DNA of 14,565 bases from Acidimicrobiaceae bacterium (GTDB taxonomy: Bacteria > Actinomycetota > Acidimicrobiia > Acidimicrobiales > Ilumatobacteraceae). Each line of letters starts with the position of its first letter. The stretch's first letter is position 1. The position numbers were made by a program, and so were the translations under genes. Positions 7,980-14,565 of this stretch are shown here, one piece after another. The notes under the pieces are model-generated. The model was not told the origin of the DNA. It did not search any database and saw nothing but the letters and a program-made list of their open reading frames with translations. The DNA lies in contig DMQJ01000363.1 of assembly GCA_003455715.1 (NCBI GenBank), positions 1 to 14,565 of the forward strand, given 5' to 3'.

Positions 7980-8789
7980 GTGCCCCTCCATCAGCCGCTG
8001 CGCGACGCCTGGACCCGATCGAACTCGATGCTGTGCGTCGGCCTCGACCCCGACCCGGCCCGCTTCCCCGAGGTGGTGCACGGGTCGGTGTTCGAATTCT
8101 GCCGCAGCATCGTCGATGCCACCGCCGATGTGGTGTGCGCCTTCAAACCGCAGATCGCCTACTTCTCTGCCGTGGGCGCCGAGCCCGAGCTTGAACGGCT
8201 GTGCGCCTACGTCCGCAGCGAGTACCCGCACGTGTTGCTGATCCTCGACGCCAAGCGTGGCGACATTGGCAGCACCGCCGAGCAGTACGCCCGTGAAGCC
8301 TTCGACCGTTACGGCGCGCAGGTGGTGACGGTGAACCCGTACATGGGCACCGACACGGTCGAGCCCTACCTGCACCGACCCGACGGCGCGGTGTTCGTGC
8401 TGTGCCGCACCAGCAACCCCGGCAGCGGCGACTTCCAGAACCTGCTGGTCGACGGCGAACCGCTGTACCTGCACGTTGCCCGCCGCGTGGCCACCGAGTG
8501 GAACGAGATCGGCGACTGTGGCCTGGTGGTGGGCGCCACCTACCCCTCCGAACTCGCCCAGGTGCGAGCGGTGGTCGGCGATCTGCCGCTGCTGGTGCCG
8601 GGCATCGGCGCGCAGGGTGGCGACATCGAGGCCACGGTTACTGCCGGCGCCACCGCCGACGGGTTCGGCATGGTGGTGAACTCGTCACGGGCCATCCTCT
8701 ACGCAAGCAGCGGCGACGACTTCGCCGATGCCGCCCGGGCCGAAGCCGAACGCACCCGCAACGCGCTACGAGCACATGCGCCGCGCTGA
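7980..8789 (+). CDS. pyrF: Orotidine 5'-phosphate decarboxylase, type 2
   Basis: A 269-residue enzyme, the normal size of the long (type 2) bacterial form. It catalyses the last step of UMP synthesis, OMP to UMP plus CO2. Substrate and catalytic blocks are all present: LCVGLDPDP at 18-26, Lys57 in AFKPQIAYF, and the charged catalytic set Asp90, Lys92 and Asp95 in [13 protein letters not shown]. Then come TVNPYMGTD, the phosphate-binding loop region [29 protein letters not shown] and the terminal [10 protein letters not shown]. The GTG start at 7980 gives a standard N-terminus and fits the TAnnnT box upstream. No other pyrimidine gene is in the window. The 3' end abuts the inverted dispersed repeat. 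Confidence 0.95.
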   Translation: MPLHQPLRDAWTRSNSMLCVGLDPDPARFPEVVHGSVFEFCRSIVDATADVVCAFKPQIAYFSAVGAEPELERLCAYVRSEYPHVLLILDAKRGDIGSTAEQYAREAFDRYGAQVVTVNPYMGTDTVEPYLHRPDGAVFVLCRTSNPGSGDFQNLLVDGEPLYLHVARRVATEWNEIGDCGLVVGATYPSELAQVRAVVGDLPLLVPGIGAQGGDIEATVTAGATADGFGMVVNSSRAILYASSGDDFADAARAEAERTRNALRAHAPR

Positions 8790-8790
8790 A

Positions 8791-8859
8791 CCCCGGGTTT
8801 GTGTCAAAACCTCGGACGTGTCACCCCAGGTAGAGCGCTGTCACCTTTTACGTAAAACG
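8791..8859 (-). repeat. Dispersed repeat, copy B (inverted), filling the pyrF-serA gap
   Basis: This is the reverse complement of the element at 3803-3871: 52 of 63 aligned bases are identical with no gaps, by hand count. Read on the minus strand it starts CGTTTTACGTAAAAGGTGAC and ends TTTTGACACAAACC. It begins right after the pyrF stop (8789) and ends two bases before the serA stop (8862), so it makes up nearly the whole convergent intergenic space. GGTTT...AAACC in its distal part can form a small hairpin. A terminator-like or REP-like role is possible. Confidence 0.85.
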
Positions 8860-8861
8860 GG

Positions 8862-10421
8862 TTAGGCGCGGAGTTGGAGGGCGCTGATGATGCCGGGGGA
8901 ACCGGCGAGGGTGGCCATCACGTGGTCGGGCACCATCGCCGTGGGAGCGATGAGCATCACTGCGGTGCCAGCTTCGTCGGCGCGGCCAACATCCATATCG
9001 GCGATGTTGATGCCGGCGTTACCCAAGAGGGTGCCGACCGTACCGATGACACCCGGCCGGTCGTCGTTCTTCACCATGAGCATCTGCTCGGCGGGCGGCA
9101 CGTCGAAGCGGTGACCGTCGATGGCGGTGATGCGCTGTTCGCCGCGGCGGCCCACCAACGTGCCGGCCAGTGAGTGCCCCGCGCCACGCAACTCCACCAG
9201 GTTGACGAAGTCGGGCGACTGGGCGCACTTCGACTCGCGCACGTCCATCCCGTGGTCGGCGGCCAACTGGGGTGCGTTCACATACGTGACCGGGTCGTCG
9301 CTGATGGCATCGAAGAAGCCCTTCAACGCAGCAAGCGTGAGGATGCGCGTGTCGTAGCCGGCGATGTCGCCTTCGGTGCACACCTCGAGCTGCTCGGGTG
9401 AACCACCGACGAGGGAGGCGAACAGCCGCCCGAGGCGTTCGGCGAGTGGGAGGAACGGTCGCAAGGTTTCGTTGGCCTCGGCCGCATCGACGTTGACGGC
9501 GAAGGGCACGAAGTCGCCCGCAAGCGCGAGCAGCACCATGTCGGCGATGGTGTCGCCCGCCTTGTCTTGCGCTTCACGGGTGCTGGCACCGAGGTGGGGG
9601 GTGACCACCACCGAGTCGAGTTCGAACAGGGGCGACGACGTGCACGGCTCGGTGGAGAACACGTCGACCGCGGCACCGGCGATGATGCCGTCGCGGATGC
9701 ACTCGGCCAGCGCGGCCTCGTCGACGATGCCGCCGCGGGCGACGTTGATGACACGCAGCTCGGGCTTCGCCTTCAACAGCAGATCGCGGTTGATGAGGCC
9801 GGTGGTCTCCTTGGTCTTGGGCAGGTGCACGGTGAGGAAGTCGGCCTCGGCCACGGCCTGGTCGAGCGGCAGCAACTCCACCCCCATCTGACGCGCACGG
9901 TCGGCCGACACGAACGGGTCGTAGGCGACGAGGCGCATACCGAAGGCCTTGGCCCGGTCGGCAACGAGCTTGCCGATGCGGCCGAGGCCGATGACCGCGA
10001 GCGTCTTGTCGGCGAGTTCGACACCCTCCCACTTGCTGCGCTCCCAGCGGCCGGCTTTCAGGGCGGCGTGAGCCTGCGGCACGTTTCGAGCCTGGGCCAT
10101 GATGAGGGCCATCGTGTGCTCGGCGGCCGACACGATGTTGCTCTGCGGAGCGTTGACCACCATCACACCGCGCTTGGTGGCGGCGGGCACGTCGACGTTG
10201 TCGAGGCCGATGCCAGCACGGCCGACGACCATCAGCGACTCTGCGAGCTCCAAGACCTCTGCCGTGACCTGTGTGGCCGAACGGATGATGAGCGCATGGG
10301 CAGAGCGGATGACGTCGGGAAGGCGCGACAGGTCGAGTTCGACCTGCACCTCGTGGCCAGCGGCGCGCAGGCGCTCGAGCCCTCCGTCGGCGATCTCTTC
10401 GGTGACCAGGATGCGTGCCAT
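8862..10421 (-). CDS. serA: D-3-phosphoglycerate dehydrogenase, long form with ACT domain
   Basis: A 519-residue enzyme, close in length to mycobacterial SerA. It oxidises 3-phosphoglycerate to 3-phosphohydroxypyruvate with NAD+, the first step of serine synthesis. The N-terminal substrate-domain part (MARILVTEEI) is followed by GRAGIGLDNVD, the nucleotide-binding motif GLGRIG at 145-150, and the catalytic trio Arg229 (NVARGG), Glu258 and His276 (VTPHLGAS). Residues about 315-440 form the extra allosteric-substrate-binding domain of the long type. Residues about 446-519 are an ACT domain (MLMVKNDDRPGVIGTVG...NAGINIADM) for serine feedback. A GGAG binding site lies six bases before the ATG. 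The gene is convergent with pyrF and divergent from the SCP2-domain gene. Confidence 0.96.
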   Translation of the reverse strand: MARILVTEEIADGGLERLRAAGHEVQVELDLSRLPDVIRSAHALIIRSATQVTAEVLELAESLMVVGRAGIGLDNVDVPAATKRGVMVVNAPQSNIVSAAEHTMALIMAQARNVPQAHAALKAGRWERSKWEGVELADKTLAVIGLGRIGKLVADRAKAFGMRLVAYDPFVSADRARQMGVELLPLDQAVAEADFLTVHLPKTKETTGLINRDLLLKAKPELRVINVARGGIVDEAALAECIRDGIIAGAAVDVFSTEPCTSSPLFELDSVVVTPHLGASTREAQDKAGDTIADMVLLALAGDFVPFAVNVDAAEANETLRPFLPLAERLGRLFASLVGGSPEQLEVCTEGDIAGYDTRILTLAALKGFFDAISDDPVTYVNAPQLAADHGMDVRESKCAQSPDFVNLVELRGAGHSLAGTLVGRRGEQRITAIDGHRFDVPPAEQMLMVKNDDRPGVIGTVGTLLGNAGINIADMDVGRADEAGTAVMLIAPTAMVPDHVMATLAGSPGIISALQLRA

Positions 10422-10599
10422 TGCGCTCCATCGTTACCGGGTCAGCCTGCCGAAACGAAAGCGGTTGAACGACTTGTTCACCCACCGGCCACACGTCACG
10501 CCGCAGGTGGCGTCGACGCATCGGCAGCCCGTCTCCCCTCGTGCGCTGCGCGCCGAGTAAGTTTCCGCCACCAGCTTCTCCCTCGACTAGGAGTCCACC
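10422..10599. promoter_or_regulatory. Divergent intergenic region between serA and the SCP2 gene
   Basis: This 178-base gap must hold promoters for both genes. For the rightward gene, TAAGTT at 10558-10563 has the TAnnnT form and would start transcription near 10570, followed by the AGGAG binding site at 10589-10593; no clear -35 box is seen. For serA, the minus strand carries TAACGATGGAG just before the start, where only the binding site is convincing. TGAAC (10466-10470) and GTTCA (10476-10480) form a small inverted repeat that could be an operator. Confidence 0.3.
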
Positions 10600-11007
10600 A
10601 TGACCTTTCCCTTCCTGTCCGACGACTGGATGACCGCCGCCAAGTCCATCCGCGAGAAGTACGCCGACCAGGCCACCAAGGTCACCACCAGCATCCGCAT
10701 GAACCAGGTCATCACCGATGTGCCGTTCGGCAGCGGCGAGGTGAAGGCGTTCCTCGATACCTCCAGCGGCGACGTGGTGATGGATCTCGGCGAACTCGAC
10801 GGCCCCGACCTCACCGTCACCACCGACTGGGCGACGGCCCGGGCCATCTTCGTGATGCAGGATCAGGCCGCCGGCATGCAGGCGTTCATGAGCGGCAAGA
10901 TCAAGGTGCAGGGCGACATGATGAAGATGATGGCCATGCAGACCTCGATGCCCCAGGACGACATCGCCAAGCAGATCGCCACGGAGATCAAAGACATCAC
11001 GGAGTGA
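10600..11007 (+). CDS. SCP2 sterol-binding domain protein
   Basis: A 135-residue single-domain protein with an AGGAG binding site six bases before the ATG. The sequence fits the SCP2 (sterol carrier protein 2) family, whose members bind lipids, sterols or fatty acyl-CoA in a hydrophobic tunnel. It shows an N-terminal helix (WMTAAKSIREKY), beta strands around residues 25-85 (MNQVITDVPFG, GDVVMDLG, LTVTTDW), and the typical helical end, MQAFMSGKIKVQGDMMKMM. Met-rich helices near the C-terminus are usual for the lipid-contacting face. It is probably cytosolic, with no signal peptide. The ligand is unknown; nearby acyl/steroid-type short-chain dehydrogenase context is weak support for lipid metabolism. 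The last codons are part of a tandem duplication that continues beyond the stop. Confidence 0.85.
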   Translation: MTFPFLSDDWMTAAKSIREKYADQATKVTTSIRMNQVITDVPFGSGEVKAFLDTSSGDVVMDLGELDGPDLTVTTDWATARAIFVMQDQAAGMQAFMSGKIKVQGDMMKMMAMQTSMPQDDIAKQIATEIKDITE

Positions 11008-11070
11008 TGGCTGTGCAACCCGTCATCACGGAGTGATGGCTGGGCAACCCGTCATCACGGAGTGATGGCC
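10995..11070 (+). repeat. 29-bp tandem repeat of the SCP2 gene end, hairpin in each unit
   Basis: Units start at 10995, 11024 and 11053; the third is complete for 18 bases. Units one and two differ at a single base. Each starts CATCACGGAGTGATGGC, a 6-bp stem (CATCAC/GTGATG) with a GGA loop, and each contains the ACGGAGTGA that ends the gene, so the stop codon is regenerated three times. Related sequence (GGGAGTGATCGCC) follows to about 11085. The three small hairpins in series could act as a 3'-end or RNA-stability element. Confidence 0.85.
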
Positions 11071-11115
11071 AGGGAGTGATCGCCACCGAGCGATCGTCAC
11101 GGGTCTGAGAACTGA

Positions 11116-11149
11116 TCGACGGCTGGCGGGGCGACCCGTCAGCCGTCGA
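11116..11149. terminator. Strong stem-loop between convergent SCP2 and MFS genes
   Basis: TCGACGGCTG (11116-11125) pairs perfectly with CAGCCGTCGA (11140-11149). A G-T pair and CGGG/CCCG continue the stem to a GCGA tetraloop, giving about 15 pairs. The stem includes the MFS stop codon (11139-11141). No T-run follows on either strand, so termination efficiency is uncertain. The position between convergent genes fits a two-way terminator. Confidence 0.6.
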
Positions 11150-12626
11150 CGCGTCGCACCGGCAGCACTTTGGTGGCCGCCAGCGAACCGAGGCCGGCGA
11201 CGATCGCAGCCACCACGAACGCTGCCTTGAAGGGCGCGAGGTTGCCGTCGCCCGCGCTGACGCTGATGGTGGTGAGTACGGCGGAGCCGAGCACCGCGCC
11301 CAGTTGCGTCATCAACTGCTGCATCGCGCCCGCGACGCCCATGTCGGACTGCTCGACCGAACTCGACATCAGCGAGGTGAGGGCCGGCGAGGCGATGCCG
11401 AGGCCGATGCCGCTGAACGCGGTGGCGATCACGATGAACACGTACCCACTGTCGACGCTGACGAGGGCCCACAGCACCATCGACACCACCACCCCGAGCG
11501 CTCCCACCACACCTGCGACCCGCTCCCCCACCCTCAGGGTCATCATTCCGGCGAGGGGAGCAATGAGCGAGAACGCCAGCGGCCGGGCGATGACCAGCAA
11601 CCCGATGGTGGCGGTTGCCAGGCCCAGCCCGCGTTCGCCGAGCACTTGCGGGATGAGGATGAACCCGCCCATGTAGGCGAAGTTGGTGAGCATCTGGCTG
11701 AGCACGGGGAAGGCGATGTTGGGGGTGCGGAACCACGCGAGCACCACCAACGGCGCCGTCGCCCGGCGTTCGACCGCGACGAAGACCCGCAGCGCCACCA
11801 GTCCTACCGCCATGCACCCGAGGGTGAGCGGCGACGTCCACCCCCACTTGCCGCCTTGGCTGATGGCGGCCAGGAGCGACGAGGCCCCGACCCCGAGCGT
11901 GGCTGAGCCCCAGAGGTCGAAGCGCACGCCCTTCAGCCGGTCGGTCGCCGGCAACAACCAGAGCGCCAGCACGGTGGCAGCCACGCACATGGGCGCCTGG
12001 ATCTTGAAGATGGCTTCCCACCCCACCGACTCCACCAGCGGGGCGCCGACCACCACCCCGATCACGGGGGAGCCAGCGGTGACGAAACTCCAGAAGCTCA
12101 ACGGCATGACCCGCTCGTGGGGTTCGAACAGTCGGTTGATGTAGGCCATGGCTGATGGCCCGCACGCCGAACCAGCCGTCGCCGACAGGGTGCGGAAGAC
12201 GATGAGCGAGGCAGGGCTCCAGGCAACGGCGGACGCTGCGGAGAACACCGCCGCGAATGCCAACCCGAGCACGAAGACCCGCTTGTGCCCCCACAGGTCT
12301 CCCGCCTTGCCGAACGCAGGGCCGACCACGCCGAAGGCCAGCATCGGACCCGTGATCGACCAGTTGAGCACCGACACATCGGTGCCCATCTCCTCGGCGA
12401 TCTTCTCCAGGCTGACGACGAGCACGGTGATGGTGAAGCCGGTGCAGAACAGCCCGGCGAGCACCACCCACACCACGGCCCAGCGATAGTCGATGCCGAC
12501 GCGGGCGTGGATGCGGCGGCGAAGCAGGATGGGCCAGGGGATGACCCCGAGCTCGTCGACACCTGCGGCGTCGACCGACACCAACTGGTCGTCGGTGACC
12601 TTGACGTTGTCGCGGCGAGACCTCAC
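11139..12626 (-). CDS. MFS drug/metabolite exporter, 14-helix DHA2-like
   Basis: A 495-residue membrane protein starting at GTG 12626. After a basic cytoplasmic N-terminus of about 47 residues (RRDN, LLRRRIHAR) comes a long series of hydrophobic helices consistent with 14 spans, the layout of DHA2-family proton antiporters. The loop between helices 2 and 3 holds the MFS motif A variant GKAGDLWGHKR at 106-116. Motif C-type sequence (GSPVIGVVVGAPLV) lies in the fifth helix, as in antiporters. The C-terminal tail is short (RRVDG). The family exports drugs, dyes or metabolites; the substrate cannot be told. It starts ten bases after the stop of the short-chain dehydrogenase gene, so the two form an operon, and it may move a product or substrate of that enzyme. 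Its binding site is weak. Confidence 0.88.
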   Translation of the reverse strand: MRSRRDNVKVTDDQLVSVDAAGVDELGVIPWPILLRRRIHARVGIDYRWAVVWVVLAGLFCTGFTITVLVVSLEKIAEEMGTDVSVLNWSITGPMLAFGVVGPAFGKAGDLWGHKRVFVLGLAFAAVFSAASAVAWSPASLIVFRTLSATAGSACGPSAMAYINRLFEPHERVMPLSFWSFVTAGSPVIGVVVGAPLVESVGWEAIFKIQAPMCVAATVLALWLLPATDRLKGVRFDLWGSATLGVGASSLLAAISQGGKWGWTSPLTLGCMAVGLVALRVFVAVERRATAPLVVLAWFRTPNIAFPVLSQMLTNFAYMGGFILIPQVLGERGLGLATATIGLLVIARPLAFSLIAPLAGMMTLRVGERVAGVVGALGVVVSMVLWALVSVDSGYVFIVIATAFSGIGLGIASPALTSLMSSSVEQSDMGVAGAMQQLMTQLGAVLGSAVLTTISVSAGDGNLAPFKAAFVVAAIVAGLGSLAATKVLPVRRVDG

Positions 12627-12636
12627 CGCTCTGGTC

Positions 12637-13512
12637 TCACTGGGGAGCGAGCGGCGCCAACGCCTCGGCGAGCTCGGTGACCGTCCACTTCGAGTCGCGG
12701 TTCACCTGCGCCCCGCGTTTCCAGCTCTCGACCATGGTGACGTTGCCGCCCTGCACGAGGAAGGTCTCGCCGGTGAACGCGCAGTCGGCCGACGCCAGGT
12801 AGGCGACGAGCGGCGAGATGTTGGCCGGGTCCCACGGGTCGAAGGTGCCCTCGCGAGGCTTCATCACGTCTTCGAGGCCGGGGGTGGCGAGCGTGAGACG
12901 GGTGCGCGCCCCAGGGGCGATGGTGTTGCTCTTGACGTTGTAGCGAGCCAGTTCCTTGGCGATGATCTGGCTGAAGGTTGCGATACCAGTTTTGGCGGCC
13001 CCGTAGTTGGCTTGGCCGGGGTTGGCGAACAGACCCGACGTGCTGCTGGTGTGCACGATGTTGCGCGGCTTGCTGACACCGGCCTTGTGCTGCTCGCGCC
13101 AGTAGGCAGCGGCCCAGCGGCTGGGAGCGAAGTGCCCCTTCAGGTGCACGGCGATGACCGCGTCCCACTCGGCTTCGGTCATGTTGACGAGCACACGGTC
13201 GCGCAGGATGCCGGCGTTGTTGATGAGGATGTCGAGATCGCCGAACGTCTCCACCGCTTGGTTGATGAGGCGCTGGGCGCCCTCCCAATCGGCGACGTTG
13301 TCGCCGTTGACGACAGCCTCGCCGCCCATGGCCTTGATCTCTTCCACCACCTGCTGGGCGGGGGTGAGGTCGGTGCCGGTGCCGTCGTTGGCACCGCCGA
13401 GATCGTTGACGACGATCTTGGCCCCTTCCGCCGCGAAGTACAGCGCGTGTTCGCGGCCGATGCCACGACCTGCGCCGGTGATGATGGCAACACGCCCCTC
13501 AAGTGCACCCAT
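12637..13512 (-). CDS. Short-chain dehydrogenase/reductase, Rv0148-like
   Basis: A 291-residue NAD(P)-dependent oxidoreductase. The cofactor motif TGAGRGIG is at 12-19, NNAG at 98-101, and the catalytic Ser157, Tyr170 and Lys174 are in HTSSTSGLF...ANYGAAKTG. The VVNDLGGANDGTGTD insert after the second strand is characteristic of the group that includes mycobacterial Rv0148 and the dehydrogenase part of peroxisomal multifunctional enzyme (HSD17B4). Activity on 3-hydroxyacyl-CoA or hydroxysteroids is therefore a reasonable guess. The C-terminal 40 residues extend past the usual fold. A strong AGGAGG binding site (minus strand, 13523-13528) fixes the ATG at 13512. It is the first gene of a pair with the MFS exporter. 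The substrate is unknown. Confidence 0.9.
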   Translation of the reverse strand: MGALEGRVAIITGAGRGIGREHALYFAAEGAKIVVNDLGGANDGTGTDLTPAQQVVEEIKAMGGEAVVNGDNVADWEGAQRLINQAVETFGDLDILINNAGILRDRVLVNMTEAEWDAVIAVHLKGHFAPSRWAAAYWREQHKAGVSKPRNIVHTSSTSGLFANPGQANYGAAKTGIATFSQIIAKELARYNVKSNTIAPGARTRLTLATPGLEDVMKPREGTFDPWDPANISPLVAYLASADCAFTGETFLVQGGNVTMVESWKRGAQVNRDSKWTVTELAEALAPLAPQ

Positions 13513-13578
13513 GGACCCTGTACCTCCTCGTACTGGTCCGCACGTTAGTGAGATGCAGCCTCAAACAGAGAACCGACG

Positions 13579-14565
13579 CTACGGCGCGACCGTGGTGGAG
13601 GGCGCAGGCTCGGGGATGTACACCAGGTCGACCACCGTTCCCTTCGGCGCGACGAACCCGGTGGTGACCACCGCTCCGTTCACCGTCGCCTTGTTGAGGG
13701 GGGAGGTGGTCGGGTCGCCGAACACGGTGCCGACGGTGAACCCGGCGCCCTCCAGCGCAGCCTTCACCTGCTCGAACGAGAGGCCCGACAGGTTGGGCAG
13801 GGTGACCATCTCGGGACCCTTCGAGACGACGATGGTGACAGTGCCACCCTTGTTGAGGCTGGCGCCGGGGGCAGGATCTTGGCGCACGACCTGCCCGACC
13901 GGCACGGTCGCGCTGTACTCGTCGGCTGCTTGCGCCACCACCAGCCCCATGCCCTCGAGTGTGGCGGTGGCCTCGACGACGGTGAGGTTCGACAGATCGG
14001 GCACCGACCGAGGCGCAGGCCCGGCGGAGGTCACCAGCCTCACGGCGGTGCCGAGCAAGACGGTGGAGCCTGCGGTGAGACCTGGCGACTCGGGGACGGT
14101 CCAGCTCAACACGGTGCCGGCGGGGATGGCCTCGTCGTACACCGGGTCGCCGAGTTGCACGACCAGGCCGAGCCCTTCGAGCTTTGCTCGGGCATCGTCG
14201 AGCGACAACCCGGTGAGTTCGGGCAACACCCGGGGTGCGGGTCCGGTGCTGACGTACACCGTGACCGTGCTGCCCTCATCGACACGGGCACCGGCGGCGG
14301 GGTCGGTACGAATGACCGTGCCCACCGGCGCTGTCTCGTCGGCTTCCTCCACTTCCACCACGCTGAACTCGCCCAGCAGGTTGCGTGCCTCGGCGGCGTC
14401 GAGGCCGACAACGGCCGGTACCTGCACCTCTGTGGGACGGGTGTTGTACCAGGCCAGCGCGCCACCGGCCACGGCCAGCACCGCGAGGAGGGCGATGAAC
14501 CAGCGCCGGCTCGTCGACGGTGGCGGCGGGGCCTCGGGGAACTCGTCGCCCGGCTCGAGCTCATC
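13579..14565 (-). CDS. Four-PASTA membrane protein, possibly a Ser/Thr kinase (N-terminus missing)
   Basis: The frame is open to the window edge, so the N-terminus is outside. The visible part begins with an acidic, Pro-rich juxtamembrane stretch (DELEPGDEFPEAPPPP), then RRW and one membrane helix (FIALLAVLAVAGGALAW). Four PASTA domains of about 65-75 residues each follow, recognisable by the repeated VP.L.GL...A...L...G pattern and G..V..Q/TDP.PG......G..V.V.VS.GP. The second has an insertion (AVRLVTSAGP). A short Ser/Thr/Pro tail ends the protein. PASTA domains bind peptidoglycan fragments outside the cell. A single helix with an intracellular N-terminus is the layout of PknB/StkP-type kinases, but no kinase residues are in view, so it could be a kinase-less PASTA protein. 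It is upstream of the SDR gene on the same strand, with a 66-base gap. Confidence 0.85.
   Translation of the reverse strand, partial: DELEPGDEFPEAPPPPSTSRRWFIALLAVLAVAGGALAWYNTRPTEVQVPAVVGLDAAEARNLLGEFSVVEVEEADETAPVGTVIRTDPAAGARVDEGSTVTVYVSTGPAPRVLPELTGLSLDDARAKLEGLGLVVQLGDPVYDEAIPAGTVLSWTVPESPGLTAGSTVLLGTAVRLVTSAGPAPRSVPDLSNLTVVEATATLEGMGLVVAQAADEYSATVPVGQVVRQDPAPGASLNKGGTVTIVVSKGPEMVTLPNLSGLSFEQVKAALEGAGFTVGTVFGDPTTSPLNKATVNGAVVTTGFVAPKGTVVDLVYIPEPAPSTTVAP

Noticed and set aside
7956..8474. Upstream extension of the amidohydrolase frame (to about 663 residues)
   Set aside because: The extension is antisense to pyrF and has no conserved features; the amidohydrolase N-terminus fits a start at 7955.
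9567..11036. 489-codon plus-strand open frame across serA and the SCP2 gene
   Set aside because: It runs antisense to serA and then out of frame through the SCP2 gene; its translation is low-complexity with no domain.
10995..11070. CRISPR-like array
   Set aside because: The units are directly adjacent with no unique spacers and derive from the SCP2 gene end.
11026..12471. 481-codon minus-strand open frame within the MFS gene
   Set aside because: It is an Arg/Gly/His-rich translation in another frame of a gene whose real frame has membrane helices and an MFS motif.

Overview
The window is high-GC DNA with tightly packed genes. Its features suggest an actinobacterium, probably of the Acidimicrobiia type. 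These are GTG starts, 4-bp GTGA stop/start overlaps, TAnnnT boxes placed for leaderless transcription, an actinobacterial-style LeuA and long SerA, a short-chain dehydrogenase of the mycobacterial Rv0148 type, a PASTA-repeat membrane protein and a small C-terminal domain I recall as 'sunset'. The lineage is my inference; no rRNA or other marker is present. I see no phage, insertion sequence, CRISPR array or tRNA.

Layout. Bases 2-1827 hold the 3' part of a nucleotide-sugar 4,6-dehydratase (surface glycan synthesis), coupled to a secreted protein with an LPAAG sorting-like tail. Bases 1828-2156 are non-coding and rich in repeats and hairpins. A 52-codon ORF (2157-2315) then overlaps the start of homospermidine synthase (2312-3772). 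Downstream of that gene come a C-rich tract able to form a G-quadruplex on the other strand and a dispersed repeat. A classic leucine attenuator follows: promoter, 11-residue leader peptide with four consecutive Leu codons, hairpin and terminator. It controls leuA (4161-5867). A membrane-anchored small-domain protein and a 3Fe-4S-type ferredoxin come next.

An N-acyl-D-amino-acid deacylase-like amidohydrolase (minus strand) is convergent with the ferredoxin and divergent from pyrF. pyrF and serA are convergent, and the gap between them is almost entirely a second, inverted copy of the dispersed repeat. An SCP2-domain protein follows. Its last codons have been tandemly duplicated downstream as hairpin-forming 29-bp units. 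A strong stem-loop then separates it from a minus-strand pair (short-chain dehydrogenase, then a 14-helix MFS exporter). The window ends inside a four-PASTA membrane protein, possibly a Ser/Thr kinase.

Most of the window is housekeeping metabolism: leucine, serine, pyrimidine and polyamine synthesis. The parts least explained are the coupled small ORF and structured leader of the homospermidine synthase gene, the two-copy 63-bp repeat that occupies 3' ends of genes, and the duplicated gene end at 10995-11070. The leucine attenuator is a known type of system but is unusually legible here.
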